Shown here piece after piece: positions 6,874 to 14,013 of a stretch of DNA of 37,519 bases (positions are counted from its first letter, which is position 1; every line of letters starts with the position of its first letter). Location of the stretch: assembly GCA_019637635.1 (NCBI GenBank), contig JAHBVI010000063.1, forward strand, positions 1-37,519, in the 5' to 3' direction. The notes beneath the pieces were generated by a model. The model worked only from the letters and a program-made list of their open reading frames with translations. It searched no databases and was not told where the DNA came from. This DNA comes from Anaerolineae bacterium. GTDB lineage: Bacteria; Chloroflexota; Anaerolineae; Promineifilales; Promineifilaceae. The translations under genes were made by a program, and so were the position numbers.

Positions 6874-7593
6874 TCATCCTACATAGCTGCCGTTTTGCGC
6901 GGCAATTTCATCCAGACGATTGTGCCAATCACGCCGGGCACGTTCGGAAAGTTCAGGCATGAGAGCCTCTCTGCCCTCTCTGGTGAGGTGGGCTAAATCC
7001 CGCCGTTGTTGCCCGGTAAGCTGCCGCCAATCATGCGGCAAATTGCCGGTATCTTGCCGGGCAATCTGCCGGGGTTGGGGCTGAGGCTTGGCGGCAATTC
7101 GCGCCAATTTTTCATCATGTGCCAGGCGTAGCCGCTCCAATTCCATGCGCTGCTCATGCTCCCGTTGCTGGCGGCGCTCCTCCTGTTCTTGCTGGCGAGA
7201 TACGGCCGTCTCCGCCACCTGCTGGTTGACGGCCGTATGCAACCCCTCTTGCAACGCCGCCAGCAGGTAGACCAGGGGGGCGATCAAAAACATCACCGCG
7301 CCAATGCTGCCCCATAGTTCCACCACGCCAATGGCAACATAGACTACCATCACCAATGCGCCCAGGGCAGCACGGCCATAATCTTTTACCGTCCAGGCAG
7401 TATTAGCCACGTGCCCGGCCAGAATACCGACCAGTTCCAGGCCAACAGCGGCAGCCACGCCAATGATGATCGCCAGCCATGCCGGGGCGGGCAGCATGGC
7501 AACGGCCGTGTAAACCATGTGGCCGAAGAAAAACGCCGGGGCCAGAGGCACCGCGATCATGGCGACGAGGGAGAGATAGTCGTATCGGGTCAT
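6874..7593 (-). CDS. Multi-TM membrane protein with cytoplasmic coiled coil
   Basis: 239 residues. Four hydrophobic segments occupy the first half (about residues 7-30, 38-62, 75-97 and 99-115). A strongly charged coiled coil follows (SRQQEQEERRQQREHEQRME), then a Pro/Gln hinge and a small helical C-terminal domain (DWRQLTGQQRRDLAHLTREG). The layout, membrane anchor plus coiled coil plus DNA-binding-like tail, resembles SpdB/DUF2637-type proteins of actinobacterial plasmids, but I cannot confirm homology. Its ATG overlaps the stop of the preceding small membrane gene. It may form part of a membrane complex with the ATPase encoded upstream at 8614-10137. Confidence 0.6.
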   Translation of the reverse strand: MTRYDYLSLVAMIAVPLAPAFFFGHMVYTAVAMLPAPAWLAIIIGVAAAVGLELVGILAGHVANTAWTVKDYGRAALGALVMVVYVAIGVVELWGSIGAVMFLIAPLVYLLAALQEGLHTAVNQQVAETAVSRQQEQEERRQQREHEQRMELERLRLAHDEKLARIAAKPQPQPRQIARQDTGNLPHDWRQLTGQQRRDLAHLTREGREALMPELSERARRDWHNRLDEIAAQNGSYVG

Positions 7594-7786
7594 GTCTCAC
7601 TCCATAAATCCGCCAGGAGATGCACCAATTGGTACACCCCATATAGCAGCAATCCCAATGCCAGCAACATAAACCACACATCACCGGGCTGATGACGGCC
7701 GTCATCAGCCGCCCAGACCAGCCCCAGACCCAGGGCGAACACAAAAAAAGGCTTGCCAGTCGGTGACTTAGCTCTTTTTTCTTCAC
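7590..7786 (-). pseudogene. Small membrane protein interrupted by a one-base frameshift
   Basis: GTG 7786 overlaps the upstream stop (GTGA) and starts VKKKELSHRLASLF. The convincing membrane-protein sequence (FALGLGLVWAADDG, then WFMLLALGLLLYGVYQLVHL, ending LADLWSET and TGA) is in the -1 frame. The switch falls at seven T's on the minus strand (plus-strand A's 7743-7749). One added base gives a protein of about 65 residues with two hydrophobic segments and an ATGA overlap with the next gene. A homopolymer under-call is likely; slippage or real decay is possible. Confidence 0.6.
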
Positions 7787-8298
7787 AGCCCCAAATCCTC
7801 CAGCCAGGTAGCCACGCCAGCGCGTGACCACATATTAAAGTCTACCAATTGCATAATCTCATCGGCCAATGGCTGCACCCGGCGGCCGGTGGGGCCGGGC
7901 ACAATCACATCGTCGGCGCGGTAGCCAATCACCCGCGCCAGCAGGTAAATGGCCTCGCTGTAGCTAAAATCATCCCGCTCGATGCTTGCCGGGCCATAAG
8001 CGCCCACCACCGCCGCTGCCAGCGCGCATGTGTGCCACGTCACCCGCCGTTCATAGTGGTAATACCCAGTCACGCGCTTTTCGATGAAGGCGTGGCGGCA
8101 CAGCGGGTGGTACGTGCGGCCGATGGCGATCAACTCGCTCAACGGCCGTGTGGCCGGAATACTGACGATCGTGGGCACAGGACGGCCGTACGCTGGGGCC
8201 GGAATGGTCACGGGTGGGGACGCGGCCGTGATGCTGCGCAACCCGGTTGGTTGCGACCGCAGCAGGGGGATAAGCGCGACAGTTGTTTTTGTTTTCAT
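7783..8298 (-). CDS. Hypothetical protein
   Basis: 171 residues beginning MKTKTTVALIPLL. There is a Pro-rich N-terminal third, then a mixed alpha/beta region with several histidines and tyrosines (GRTYHPLCRHAFIEKR, TGYYHYERRVTWHTC) and an acidic C-terminal helix (ADEIMQLVDFNMWSRAGVAT). No membrane segment beyond the weakly hydrophobic N-terminus. Start overlaps the upstream stop by four bases. No family recognised. Confidence 0.55.
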   Translation of the reverse strand: MKTKTTVALIPLLRSQPTGLRSITAASPPVTIPAPAYGRPVPTIVSIPATRPLSELIAIGRTYHPLCRHAFIEKRVTGYYHYERRVTWHTCALAAAVVGAYGPASIERDDFSYSEAIYLLARVIGYRADDVIVPGPTGRRVQPLADEIMQLVDFNMWSRAGVATWLEDLGL

Positions 8299-8519
8299 AG
8301 CCCACCCGTCATTTGCGCGATGACATAAATGATAGTCAGCACAACCAAAACGACCAGTAATGTTTTGAGTAGTCCGCGCGGCTCCTCGGCCGTTTGTGGT
8401 CTGGCGCGCCGTGCCGGGTTTCGGCGTTTCTGGCGCAGCTTTTCCAACGCCTCGGCCTCCTCGTGTGATAGATAATACTGCCCCGCTTTCGCTTTCTTTT
8501 TATTTGTAATTCGTTGCAT
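8295..8519 (-). CDS. Small tail-anchored membrane protein
   Basis: 74 residues. A basic, charged N-terminal helix (HEEAEALEKLRQKRRNPARR) precedes one C-terminal membrane segment (LLKTLLVVLVVLTIIYVIAQ). A GGAGG lies upstream of ATG 8519. It is the first gene after the only sizeable gap in the operon, so it may have its own promoter in the repeat-rich 8520-8613 spacer. Size and layout would suit a small coat or complex-assembly protein, but that is speculation. Confidence 0.55.
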   Translation of the reverse strand: MQRITNKKKAKAGQYYLSHEEAEALEKLRQKRRNPARRARPQTAEEPRGLLKTLLVVLVVLTIIYVIAQMTGGL

Positions 8520-8613
8520 TTTATTCCTCCAACTGGCTCTACAGAGCCTCTACAAATCCGTAGAATTCTCTAATCCGTAGTCGAGTATAAATTTCTACTA
8601 CTCGATAGAATTT
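8520..8613 (-). promoter_or_regulatory. Repeat-rich spacer, candidate promoter/operator
   Basis: This AT-rich gap holds two direct copies of AATCCGTAG (8555-8563, 8572-8580), two of AATTTCTAC (8590-8598, 8609-8617) and an inverted pair CGAGTA / TACTCG (8582-8587, 8599-8604). It is the only clear break inside the leftward operon. Repeated short boxes of this kind usually mark repressor or iteron binding. No convincing -35/-10 pair could be fixed by eye. Confidence 0.4.
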
Positions 8614-10137
8614 CTACCCATACATTTCCAGCACACTTTTGACCTTGTGATAGGCATTGCCGCCCGGTGTGTTTTGGTTGAACACGGCCGTTTCAATCCG
8701 ACTATTTGCTTCCCCCGCCCGCTTCATTGCCAGGATGCGCGCCACCTGCGCCGGGGTCACATAGCCCCATTGGGTTGTCACGCCCTGTGGCTGCGGCGTG
8801 GCCGGTTGCACCAGCCCACTCTCCCCCACGAAGTAGGGGATGAATTGATCGCTCTCCGAATCCTTGCGCGGGTCGTAGGGCACAATCAGCGGGCGCGGCT
8901 CGTGGTGGCCGCTCTTGATCACCGCCGGGCGCGGCATGGTCTGGGTAATGTCCGGCCACTCAGACACGGCCGTTTTGCCGAGCCAGATGATATGATTGAA
9001 ATTTTCCAGCAGGTCGGCCTGACCCTCGATGCCGAGTGACTTCACACGGGTGGATTGGGTGACAATCATCACATTCAAGTTGAATTTACGCCCCTCCCAA
9101 ATCCACCGCCGCCAAGTATTCAGCAGCAGATTGTCAAACGTGGCTGCCAGCACCGGCATCTCTTCCATCGCCACCGTGAGCGGCGTGAATTGGCGCTGCC
9201 CTTCCTGGCGCTGTCGGGCGCGGCGGTCTAGCTCGCCATTCATCCATTCCAGATAGGCGGCCACGTCGTCGCCCTTGCCGCCGATCACCCGCGCCAGCCC
9301 CCACGCGCCGTCCGCATAGTGCGGGTCCAAAACCGTCACCTTCTCCGGCCCGTCGTTGGATACACGGCCGTCCACCAATTCCCGCAAGCAAATTGTCTTG
9401 CCGCTGCCCCGCACGGCCGCCACCATCACACTCCCTTGCAGTTTCCCGGCCGGTAGCAGCAGCGGCTCAATCGGCGCGGGTAATTGCTCCATTTCCGGCG
9501 CGGGCACAGACGGCCGTGTAATCCGGGTCAGGCGCGGCGGGGTGTATGTTTCGTGATCGCCGTGTGGCACTGTGACCGGCATGTGTGCCCGGTAGAGCAT
9601 ATAAGAGGCGATGAGGACAAACGAGCCAACCAGGATGACGATAGGGGCAATGAGCGTGTTGATCAGATGTTGCCGGTCAATGGCCGCATCTTCTGCCGCC
9701 CGCATCCGTTGCAGGCGCGCCGCCTCATCTGCCACCAGGCGGGCGTCAACGGTTGCCAGTTGGCCGACGGCGTTGGCAGTGGCCTGGGCCATGATAGCGT
9801 AGCCGGTGGCGGTGGCGTCAATATGGATGGCGGTGGCGCGCACGGCCAGGGCGTCGCCGGTGGCCGTCTGCCAGGCGGCTACCTGATTGGCGGTGGCCTG
9901 GGCCTGGGCGGTGGGCACGTGGGCCGCCGTCGTCGCGGCCCCGGCGTCACGGGTGGCTACTTGCCACAGGGCAACGGCCGTACTCTGGGCCGCCGCGGCC
10001 TGGGTAGCCGCGCCAGTGTATGCGCCACCCTGTCCGCCCATCACGGCAACGGCCGTGAGCGACATGGCCCGGTCGGCCTCATTGGGGGTGCAGGCGACAA
10101 GCAGCAGCAGCAGGGCGACGGGCAGAAACTTAATCAC
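8614..10137 (-). CDS. Lipobox-bearing, membrane-anchored FtsK/HerA-like P-loop ATPase
   Basis: 507 residues from GTG 10137, which overlaps the upstream stop by eight bases. Residues 1-16 form a lipoprotein-type signal (LLLLLVAC, Cys16). Residues about 25-140 are a Thr/Ala/Gln-rich repeat region (recurrent ATA, TANQ and ATANA units). A membrane segment spans 161-183 and a Pro-rich linker runs to 235. The ATPase domain has Walker A AVRGSGKT (241-248), a DPHYADG segment, a Walker-B-like TPLTVAMEE (318-326) and MIVTQS (357-362), as in FtsK/HerA/VirB4-type motors. The tail (TPAQVARILAMKRAGE onward) resembles a small DNA-binding helix bundle. A role in DNA translocation across the envelope is inferred. 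A lipid anchor on a DNA-motor-like ATPase is unusual. Confidence 0.65.
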   Translation of the reverse strand: MIKFLPVALLLLLVACTPNEADRAMSLTAVAVMGGQGGAYTGAATQAAAAQSTAVALWQVATRDAGAATTAAHVPTAQAQATANQVAAWQTATGDALAVRATAIHIDATATGYAIMAQATANAVGQLATVDARLVADEAARLQRMRAAEDAAIDRQHLINTLIAPIVILVGSFVLIASYMLYRAHMPVTVPHGDHETYTPPRLTRITRPSVPAPEMEQLPAPIEPLLLPAGKLQGSVMVAAVRGSGKTICLRELVDGRVSNDGPEKVTVLDPHYADGAWGLARVIGGKGDDVAAYLEWMNGELDRRARQRQEGQRQFTPLTVAMEEMPVLAATFDNLLLNTWRRWIWEGRKFNLNVMIVTQSTRVKSLGIEGQADLLENFNHIIWLGKTAVSEWPDITQTMPRPAVIKSGHHEPRPLIVPYDPRKDSESDQFIPYFVGESGLVQPATPQPQGVTTQWGYVTPAQVARILAMKRAGEANSRIETAVFNQNTPGGNAYHKVKSVLEMYG

Positions 10138-10540
10138 TGTAGCCCTCCCCGGTCTGGTAATCGGGCGGCGGTAGCTGGTACGGCTGTTGGCCGGGCAGCA
10201 TGGGGGCATGGGGCATGGGGGGCAGGGTACGCGGGGCATGGGATTGACGGCGGTTCAGCAGCCGCCGCTGGCGCAGAAACTCCGCACCAAAATTGAGATA
10301 GGCCAGCATCCCGGCTACCGCCGCCGCGCCAATGCCGATCACCGCCGCCACCATCCAGCCGTGTCCACCCCTGGCCGGGGCCACCGGCGGCGTCTGCCGC
10401 GACCGCATGATCGTGTCAGCCACACTGTCCGGCTGGGCCGCCAGCGTTACGGCCGTGTCCAGCGCCGGGCGTGCCGCCGCGCCAATGGCGATAAATGCAA
10501 TTGCCAAAAAAACAAAAAGGAGAAGTGCTGTTATTTTCAT
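10130..10540 (-). CDS. Small two-segment membrane protein
   Basis: 136 residues. N-terminal hydrophobic segment or signal (ITALLLFVFLAIAFIAIGAA), a 40-residue polar stretch, a second membrane segment (WMVAAVIGIGAAAVAGMLAY), then a basic and Pro-rich cytoplasmic tail (RQRRLLNRRQ, PPMPHAPMLP). The gene ends inside the start of the ATPase gene, so the two are coupled and probably form one membrane complex. No family recognised. Confidence 0.55.
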   Translation of the reverse strand: MKITALLLFVFLAIAFIAIGAAARPALDTAVTLAAQPDSVADTIMRSRQTPPVAPARGGHGWMVAAVIGIGAAAVAGMLAYLNFGAEFLRQRRLLNRRQSHAPRTLPPMPHAPMLPGQQPYQLPPPDYQTGEGYSD

Positions 10541-10594
10541 ATTTCCGCCTTTTGCTACAATCGTCAGACCGGAGTTGCTTCCGCCTCTCCGGTT

Positions 10595-10622
10595 GGCCCA
10601 CGTCGTAGGGCGACGTGGGCCG
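10595..10622 (-). terminator. Hairpin between 10627 and 10540 genes
   Basis: An 11-bp perfect stem GGCCCACGTCG / CGACGTGGGCC with a TAGGG loop-proximal spacer lies directly after a stop codon on the minus strand. It lacks a clear T run, so it may be a partial terminator or mRNA-stability stem dividing the operon. Confidence 0.5.
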
Positions 10623-10626
10623 TCCT

Positions 10627-11334
10627 CTAAAAATCGTCATCCTCGTAACCGCTGTCGTCCAGGTCGGCCGCATTGATGGCCCGGCTGTACGGCCGTCCGC
10701 TGCGAATGAGTGCCAGTAACTCATCCTGGTTCAGGTTTCTTTCGGCGTCGGCATGGTAGAGTCGGCTCAGGTAATCGCGGTTGACGTGATCGAGTGCGGC
10801 CAATTCCTGCCAGGTGGCCTCGTCAGTGATTTTCAGGTTGCGGAATAGCGGTTCCAGGTCTTTGACGCGCCAGAGCGGTTCAGGGCCGGGGCCAGGGATA
10901 CGGCCGTAATCGCCATCGCTGCAATCGAGCAGTAGCATGTTGTTGCCGGCGGCATGATGCTCAGCATCGCGCCGTGCCGTTTCCGGCCGCACGGCGCGAC
11001 GCAGCACGTGCCACCTGTCGGAATCGCGCCAGTTTTGTGCGGCCGGCAGGTCGTCACCGGCCGGGTGGATGACAACCAGGCCGCGCGTGCTGGAGTACCG
11101 CGCCGCGAAGAGCGGGCCGCCGTAAAACATTGGCTGGCTGCCATCGGCCTCCAGTGCGGCGTCTATCTCCTCGTGGACAATGGCCTTTGCCGTTTCCAGC
11201 AGGTCTATGGCGGCCGCTGCCAGTGGCTCACCGGGCTGCAAGGTGGCCGTGAGCGTACAACCTGGCTTCACATTGCTGTAGTTGCCAAGTGATTGGGTAC
11301 GGCTGTAGGTGATTGTGATTTGGTTGATTTCCAT
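10627..11334 (-). CDS. Phage/plasmid-type conserved hypothetical protein
   Basis: 235 residues from ATG 11334 (MEINQITITYSRTQSLGNYS), with an AGGAG upstream; the longer frame overlaps the GIY-YIG gene and is rejected. The N-terminal 70 residues have a pattern I associate with a phage/plasmid family of unknown function (ITITYSRTQSLGNYSNVKPG, then CTLTATLQPGEP, then a helix). The middle contains histidine- and arginine-rich loops, and the acidic C-terminus (NAADLDDSGYEDDDF) resembles the tails of single-strand-DNA-binding proteins. Lying between replication and membrane genes, an ssDNA-related role is possible; this is inference. Confidence 0.55.
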   Translation of the reverse strand: MEINQITITYSRTQSLGNYSNVKPGCTLTATLQPGEPLAAAAIDLLETAKAIVHEEIDAALEADGSQPMFYGGPLFAARYSSTRGLVVIHPAGDDLPAAQNWRDSDRWHVLRRAVRPETARRDAEHHAAGNNMLLLDCSDGDYGRIPGPGPEPLWRVKDLEPLFRNLKITDEATWQELAALDHVNRDYLSRLYHADAERNLNQDELLALIRSGRPYSRAINAADLDDSGYEDDDF

Positions 11335-11351
11335 GCCTTTTATCTCCTTTA

Positions 11352-11702
11352 CTAAAACGGTATCAGCGCATCGGCGATCTGCGCCGGGCTGAGTTCCTGT
11401 AATCCCATCTGCACCGCGCCGGCGCAGATGGGACATAAACGATTGGCTGACTTGCGCCGCTTGAGCGACCGCTCAAAGGTGCGGTCGCCGCGCCAGACCC
11501 GCGCCACCTGGAAGCCGATCTGCCGCTGCTTTGCCACCTGCATGAAGCGGCTGCCGTTGCCGGCGGTGTGTTTTTGGATGCGGGCGGCCAGGTCGTCGGC
11601 ATAGCCGATGTAGTGCTGCGCGGGGTGGGTGGGGCACAACGGCCGTTCCAGGTGCAGCAGGTATACAAATCCGGTGGTTGGTGTATAATTCAGGTCGAGC
11701 AT
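11352..11702 (-). CDS. GIY-YIG endonuclease-like protein
   Basis: 116 residues from ATG 11702 (MLDLNYTPTTG). The GIY-YIG fold is recognisable: a first strand GFVYLLHLERP with the first motif tyrosine, then HYIGYADDLAARIQKHTAG (YIG and the helix carrying the catalytic Arg), then GSRFMQVAKQ, and a conserved RTFERSLKRRK near the C-terminus. The C-terminal CPIC adds a cysteine pair. Such small single-domain nucleases occur in mobile elements and the UvrC/SLX1 group. A hairpin lies just before the start. It could act in recombination or element competition; no direct evidence of target. Confidence 0.8.
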   Translation of the reverse strand: MLDLNYTPTTGFVYLLHLERPLCPTHPAQHYIGYADDLAARIQKHTAGNGSRFMQVAKQRQIGFQVARVWRGDRTFERSLKRRKSANRLCPICAGAVQMGLQELSPAQIADALIPF

Positions 11703-11712
11703 TTTTGTGATG

Positions 11713-11750
11713 GCCGGTGATGGTTGTGGCGCAACCACCACCGGCTTTTT
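11713..11750 (+). terminator. Strong hairpin with plus-strand T run
   Basis: Stem GCCGGTG-A-TGGTTG paired with CAACCA-C-CACCGGC, followed by TTTTT. By orientation it would terminate plus-strand transcripts, yet no plus-strand gene precedes it. On the minus strand it forms a stem at the start of the GIY-YIG gene. It may block antisense transcription or shape that leader. Confidence 0.5.
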
Positions 11751-12291
11751 ATTTGGCCGGGCCGCCGGCCGTTTCGCCTTCGGCGGGGGCTATCACACGC
11801 ACGCGCCGCACATACAGCCAGCATTTGTCACCATCAGCCGACACCAGCGACACCTCGACATCGTGGCCTTCAGCGCGCCAGGCGGGGCGCTCTTTCTTCG
11901 ACAGCCGCGTGTTGGCGCCATTGGCCGCGCGCCGGCTGGCAAAGAGGAAGCGCATCCACTCACTACGGCCGTCGCCGTTGATGTTGGCCGAAAGAATCGT
12001 CTGCGTCAGGGGCAGGTAGCGTTTGTCTATCGGCGGTGGGGGTGGGGGTACGTTCATCTCCACCACCTCGAACAATTTGTTTTGGGCGGGAATTCCTCTG
12101 GGCATGATCTGAACAGTCTCCTTTGCCAGACGGCCGTTTCCAACGGCCGTCTGGCCTGGTGGCAGCACAACCGCATGGGTCGCTGCCGCTATTTTTTTTG
12201 CCAATCGTTCGCGGTTGGCTGCAATCTCGGCAGCCGATAAGGGCTGGCCGTAGGATTTATGGGGGCTGATGGTGATGCTGGTGCGTGGCAT
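11749..12291 (-). CDS. Hypothetical protein
   Basis: 180 residues, MPRTSITISPHKSYGQPLSA start. It has a basic helical N-terminus (AAEIAANRERLAKKIAAATH), a proline run (VPPPPPPIDKRY) that likely separates two domains, and a C-terminal beta-rich part (DVEVSLVSADGDKCWLYVRR). The gene contains two closely spaced ACGGCCGT copies. It begins four bases after the previous stop. No recognisable family or catalytic motif. Confidence 0.5.
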   Translation of the reverse strand: MPRTSITISPHKSYGQPLSAAEIAANRERLAKKIAAATHAVVLPPGQTAVGNGRLAKETVQIMPRGIPAQNKLFEVVEMNVPPPPPPIDKRYLPLTQTILSANINGDGRSEWMRFLFASRRAANGANTRLSKKERPAWRAEGHDVEVSLVSADGDKCWLYVRRVRVIAPAEGETAGGPAK

Positions 12292-12294
12292 GGG

Positions 12295-12669
12295 TCAATC
12301 TCCGTATTGCTGCCGCCAGGCATCATCTGGCAGGTCTATCGGCAGTATCGCCTGTTGTGGGGGGTTCGCCGGCGGCCAGGCAAAGACCCGGCAGCGGCGG
12401 ACACGGCCGTAGGCGTCCGTGTGGTCAAATGAATCGCCCAGGGTGGGGGCGATGGCCTGGATGGTTTCCAGGTGACGGCGCACGGTTGCCAGTTCGCTGT
12501 CAGATGGCCTATACGGGCCATAGCGGTAGCAGCATAGGCGATGCTCAGGCGTCTCCACGCTTGCCGGCCGGAACCGGAAATGCAGGTGGCCGCTGAGTTC
12601 GTAGTGGTTGCCTTCGATGCGCCCGTTGATGAGGTCGGTCAGGATTTGGGTCAGGGGTGGGGTAGTCAT
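12295..12669 (-). CDS. Hypothetical protein
   Basis: 124 residues, MTTPPLTQILTDLINGRIEG start with an AGGTGAAG upstream. A beta-rich N-terminal half (NHYELSGHLHFRFRPASVE) and an acidic C-terminal half rich in Trp and Pro. It lies between the replication initiator and another hypothetical gene with almost no spacing. No family recognised. Confidence 0.5.
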   Translation of the reverse strand: MTTPPLTQILTDLINGRIEGNHYELSGHLHFRFRPASVETPEHRLCCYRYGPYRPSDSELATVRRHLETIQAIAPTLGDSFDHTDAYGRVRRCRVFAWPPANPPQQAILPIDLPDDAWRQQYGD

Positions 12670-12673
12670 AACT

Positions 12674-13732
12674 TCACCTTTTTACAATATGCCTATACGC
12701 GACCGGGATGTCATAGCGGAAGTCGTCATCATCCGCTTCCGCCGCTGTGGGCATCAATTCCGGCGGGGCGAAACGGCCGTTGCAGGCGCTCCATGTCAGC
12801 AGCAGTTCGCGGTAGGGCAGCCGCCAGCCAAAATCACGGGGCAGGATGACATGTCGCTGTGGGTGGCGTGGGGCACGGCGCAGGGCCTTAATAACCGTGC
12901 GGCGGTGGGGCATTTCCATCTCCAGCCAGGCCGCCGACAGCGCCGTGTACGGTGTGGTCGGGGCGCGGCGGTGGTCGAGGCACAGGCGGACGAATGCCGG
13001 CGGGGAATCGTAGCCGCCGACGGTGGCGTACCAGTAGGCGGCCAGCGCCATGCCGGGGGTCAGGTATGGCGTTGGCTCACGGCTGGCAAATTCGGCCAGC
13101 GCCTCCGGCCAGAACTCCATCCAATTGAGCAGCAGGAGTAATAATTCCCGATTTTTGCGAATTATTGCCCCCGCTTCAATTGTTGGGTCCAAAAAATCAA
13201 GATCATGATCTTGTAAATTTGGATCCAACAATTGATCAACAAAAAATAATTCACGTTTTTTGCGAATTATTTTTTGTTGATCGGTTGCGCCGTCAGGTGC
13301 GCCACTGATGAGGCGGGTGCCGGTAATGTCCGGGTCGCTGTCAGGTGCGCCACTGATGAGGCGGGGGCCGGTAATGTCCGGGTCGCTGTCAGGTGCGGGT
13401 GCGAGTGTCAGTAAAAACGGCCGTGTATCCTCCGGCCGCAGGTAGGCCACAAACGGCAGCGCCACCTGCCGCACCGTGTCTGCCAACCACCACAACCCCC
13501 CCGCTTTCTTGAACCCGACTTGAAAGCACAAGCCGAGCGTATTTTGCATGTAGCGCAGGGCGGCGTAGATGGTGTTGTGGCTGCTGATGCCAATGCGCTC
13601 AGAGAGCCAGGCTACACTGGTGGGGCGGGGGCAGTCGGGCATACACATGGCGATAAAGGCGGGCAGGGTGGCCTTGTTGAAACTGAACTGGGCCAGCACG
13701 GTGCGCGGGTCGGAGAGGGCAGGGGAGATCAT
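12674..13732 (-). CDS. Winged-helix replication initiator-like protein
   Basis: 352 residues. Residues about 10-90 look like a winged-helix domain of plasmid/phage initiators (FNKATLPAFIAMCMPDC, then SVAWLSERIGISSHNTIYAA, then a wing with GFKKAGGLWW). A low-complexity linker (about 110-200) includes two near-identical 16-residue repeats (PDSDPDITG-x-RLISGA) and two IIRK-x-REL motifs. A C-terminal helical domain follows (WMEFWPEALAEFASRE onward). The DNA for the linker is unusually AT-rich and full of dyads, as in lambda O, where the origin lies inside the initiator gene. Second gene in the operon, start overlapping the first gene's stop. Initiator role is inferred from fold, position and internal repeats; a transcription regulator is the alternative. 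Confidence 0.6.
   Translation of the reverse strand: MISPALSDPRTVLAQFSFNKATLPAFIAMCMPDCPRPTSVAWLSERIGISSHNTIYAALRYMQNTLGLCFQVGFKKAGGLWWLADTVRQVALPFVAYLRPEDTRPFLLTLAPAPDSDPDITGPRLISGAPDSDPDITGTRLISGAPDGATDQQKIIRKKRELFFVDQLLDPNLQDHDLDFLDPTIEAGAIIRKNRELLLLLLNWMEFWPEALAEFASREPTPYLTPGMALAAYWYATVGGYDSPPAFVRLCLDHRRAPTTPYTALSAAWLEMEMPHRRTVIKALRRAPRHPQRHVILPRDFGWRLPYRELLLTWSACNGRFAPPELMPTAAEADDDDFRYDIPVAYRHIVKR
13140..13397. other. Candidate replication origin inside the initiator-like gene
   Basis: Right part: two tandem 48-bp direct repeats (13292-13339, 13340-13387) plus the first ten bases of a third. Left part, AT-rich: a perfect 19-bp inverted repeat (13234-13252 with 13264-13282, 11-base loop); a 14-bp near-perfect inverted repeat (13177-13190 with 13221-13234) enclosing a perfect 16-bp palindrome CAAGATCATGATCTTG (13198-13213); and another dyad AATAATTC/GAATTATT (13140-13166) that repeats the core of the 19-bp one. 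Iterons next to an AT-rich unwinding region is the classical origin layout. Confidence 0.55.
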
Positions 13733-13974
13733 ACGGACGTTCCCATCACCTCTTCCGCCGCCCCGCGCTTGCTCAGCCAGGCCATGCGCTCGGCTATCCT
13801 GCGCAGGTAGTCGGCGACGGCTACCGTGTCATCGCCGGGGATGCTGCGGCTCACGTCGGTGTAGTAGATGTATCCCCGGTGGACGGGGTGGTGCAGCACG
13901 TCCACCTTGATCAGATTGCAGCCAACTGCGATCAGGTAAACGCCGCGGCCGTTAATGTCTTCGACTGTGTGCAT
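13729..13974 (-). CDS. Small first gene of the leftward operon
   Basis: 81 residues from ATG 13974 (MHTVEDINGRGVYLIAVGCN), which has GGAGG seven bases upstream; longer starts would read through the palindrome at 13996. Mixed alpha/beta with a YYTDVSRSIP loop and a basic C-terminal helix (ADYLRRIAERMAWLSKRG). Stop overlaps the initiator-like start (ATGA). It may be a regulator of replication or simply a hypothetical protein; no family recognised. Confidence 0.55.
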   Translation of the reverse strand: MHTVEDINGRGVYLIAVGCNLIKVDVLHHPVHRGYIYYTDVSRSIPGDDTVAVADYLRRIAERMAWLSKRGAAEEVMGTSV

Positions 13975-13995
13975 AATGGCCTCCATAACTGGCGC

Positions 13996-14013
13996 ATGTT
14001 TGCGCGCAAACAT
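13996..14013. promoter_or_regulatory. 18-bp perfect palindrome at operon start, TTTGCGCGCAAA core
   Basis: ATGTTTGCGCGCAAACAT is fully self-complementary and lies 22 bases upstream of the first start of the leftward operon, just after a possible -10 (TTTAAT on the minus strand). It shares its 12-base core with the palindrome at 3480-3497. Operator or partition site is inferred. Confidence 0.6.

Noticed and set aside
7403..7831. 142-residue minus-strand frame covering the small membrane gene
   Set aside because: Trp/Cys-rich nonsense after the seven-T run; the -1 frame gives a proper membrane protein with ATGA overlap.
9484..10296. 270-residue Gly-rich plus-strand frame
   Set aside because: Antisense shadow of the Thr/Ala-rich ATPase stalk and of the small membrane gene.
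13292..13397. Possible CRISPR or satellite from 48-bp repeats
   Set aside because: Only two and a fraction adjacent units without spacers; the repeats are in frame inside a gene.
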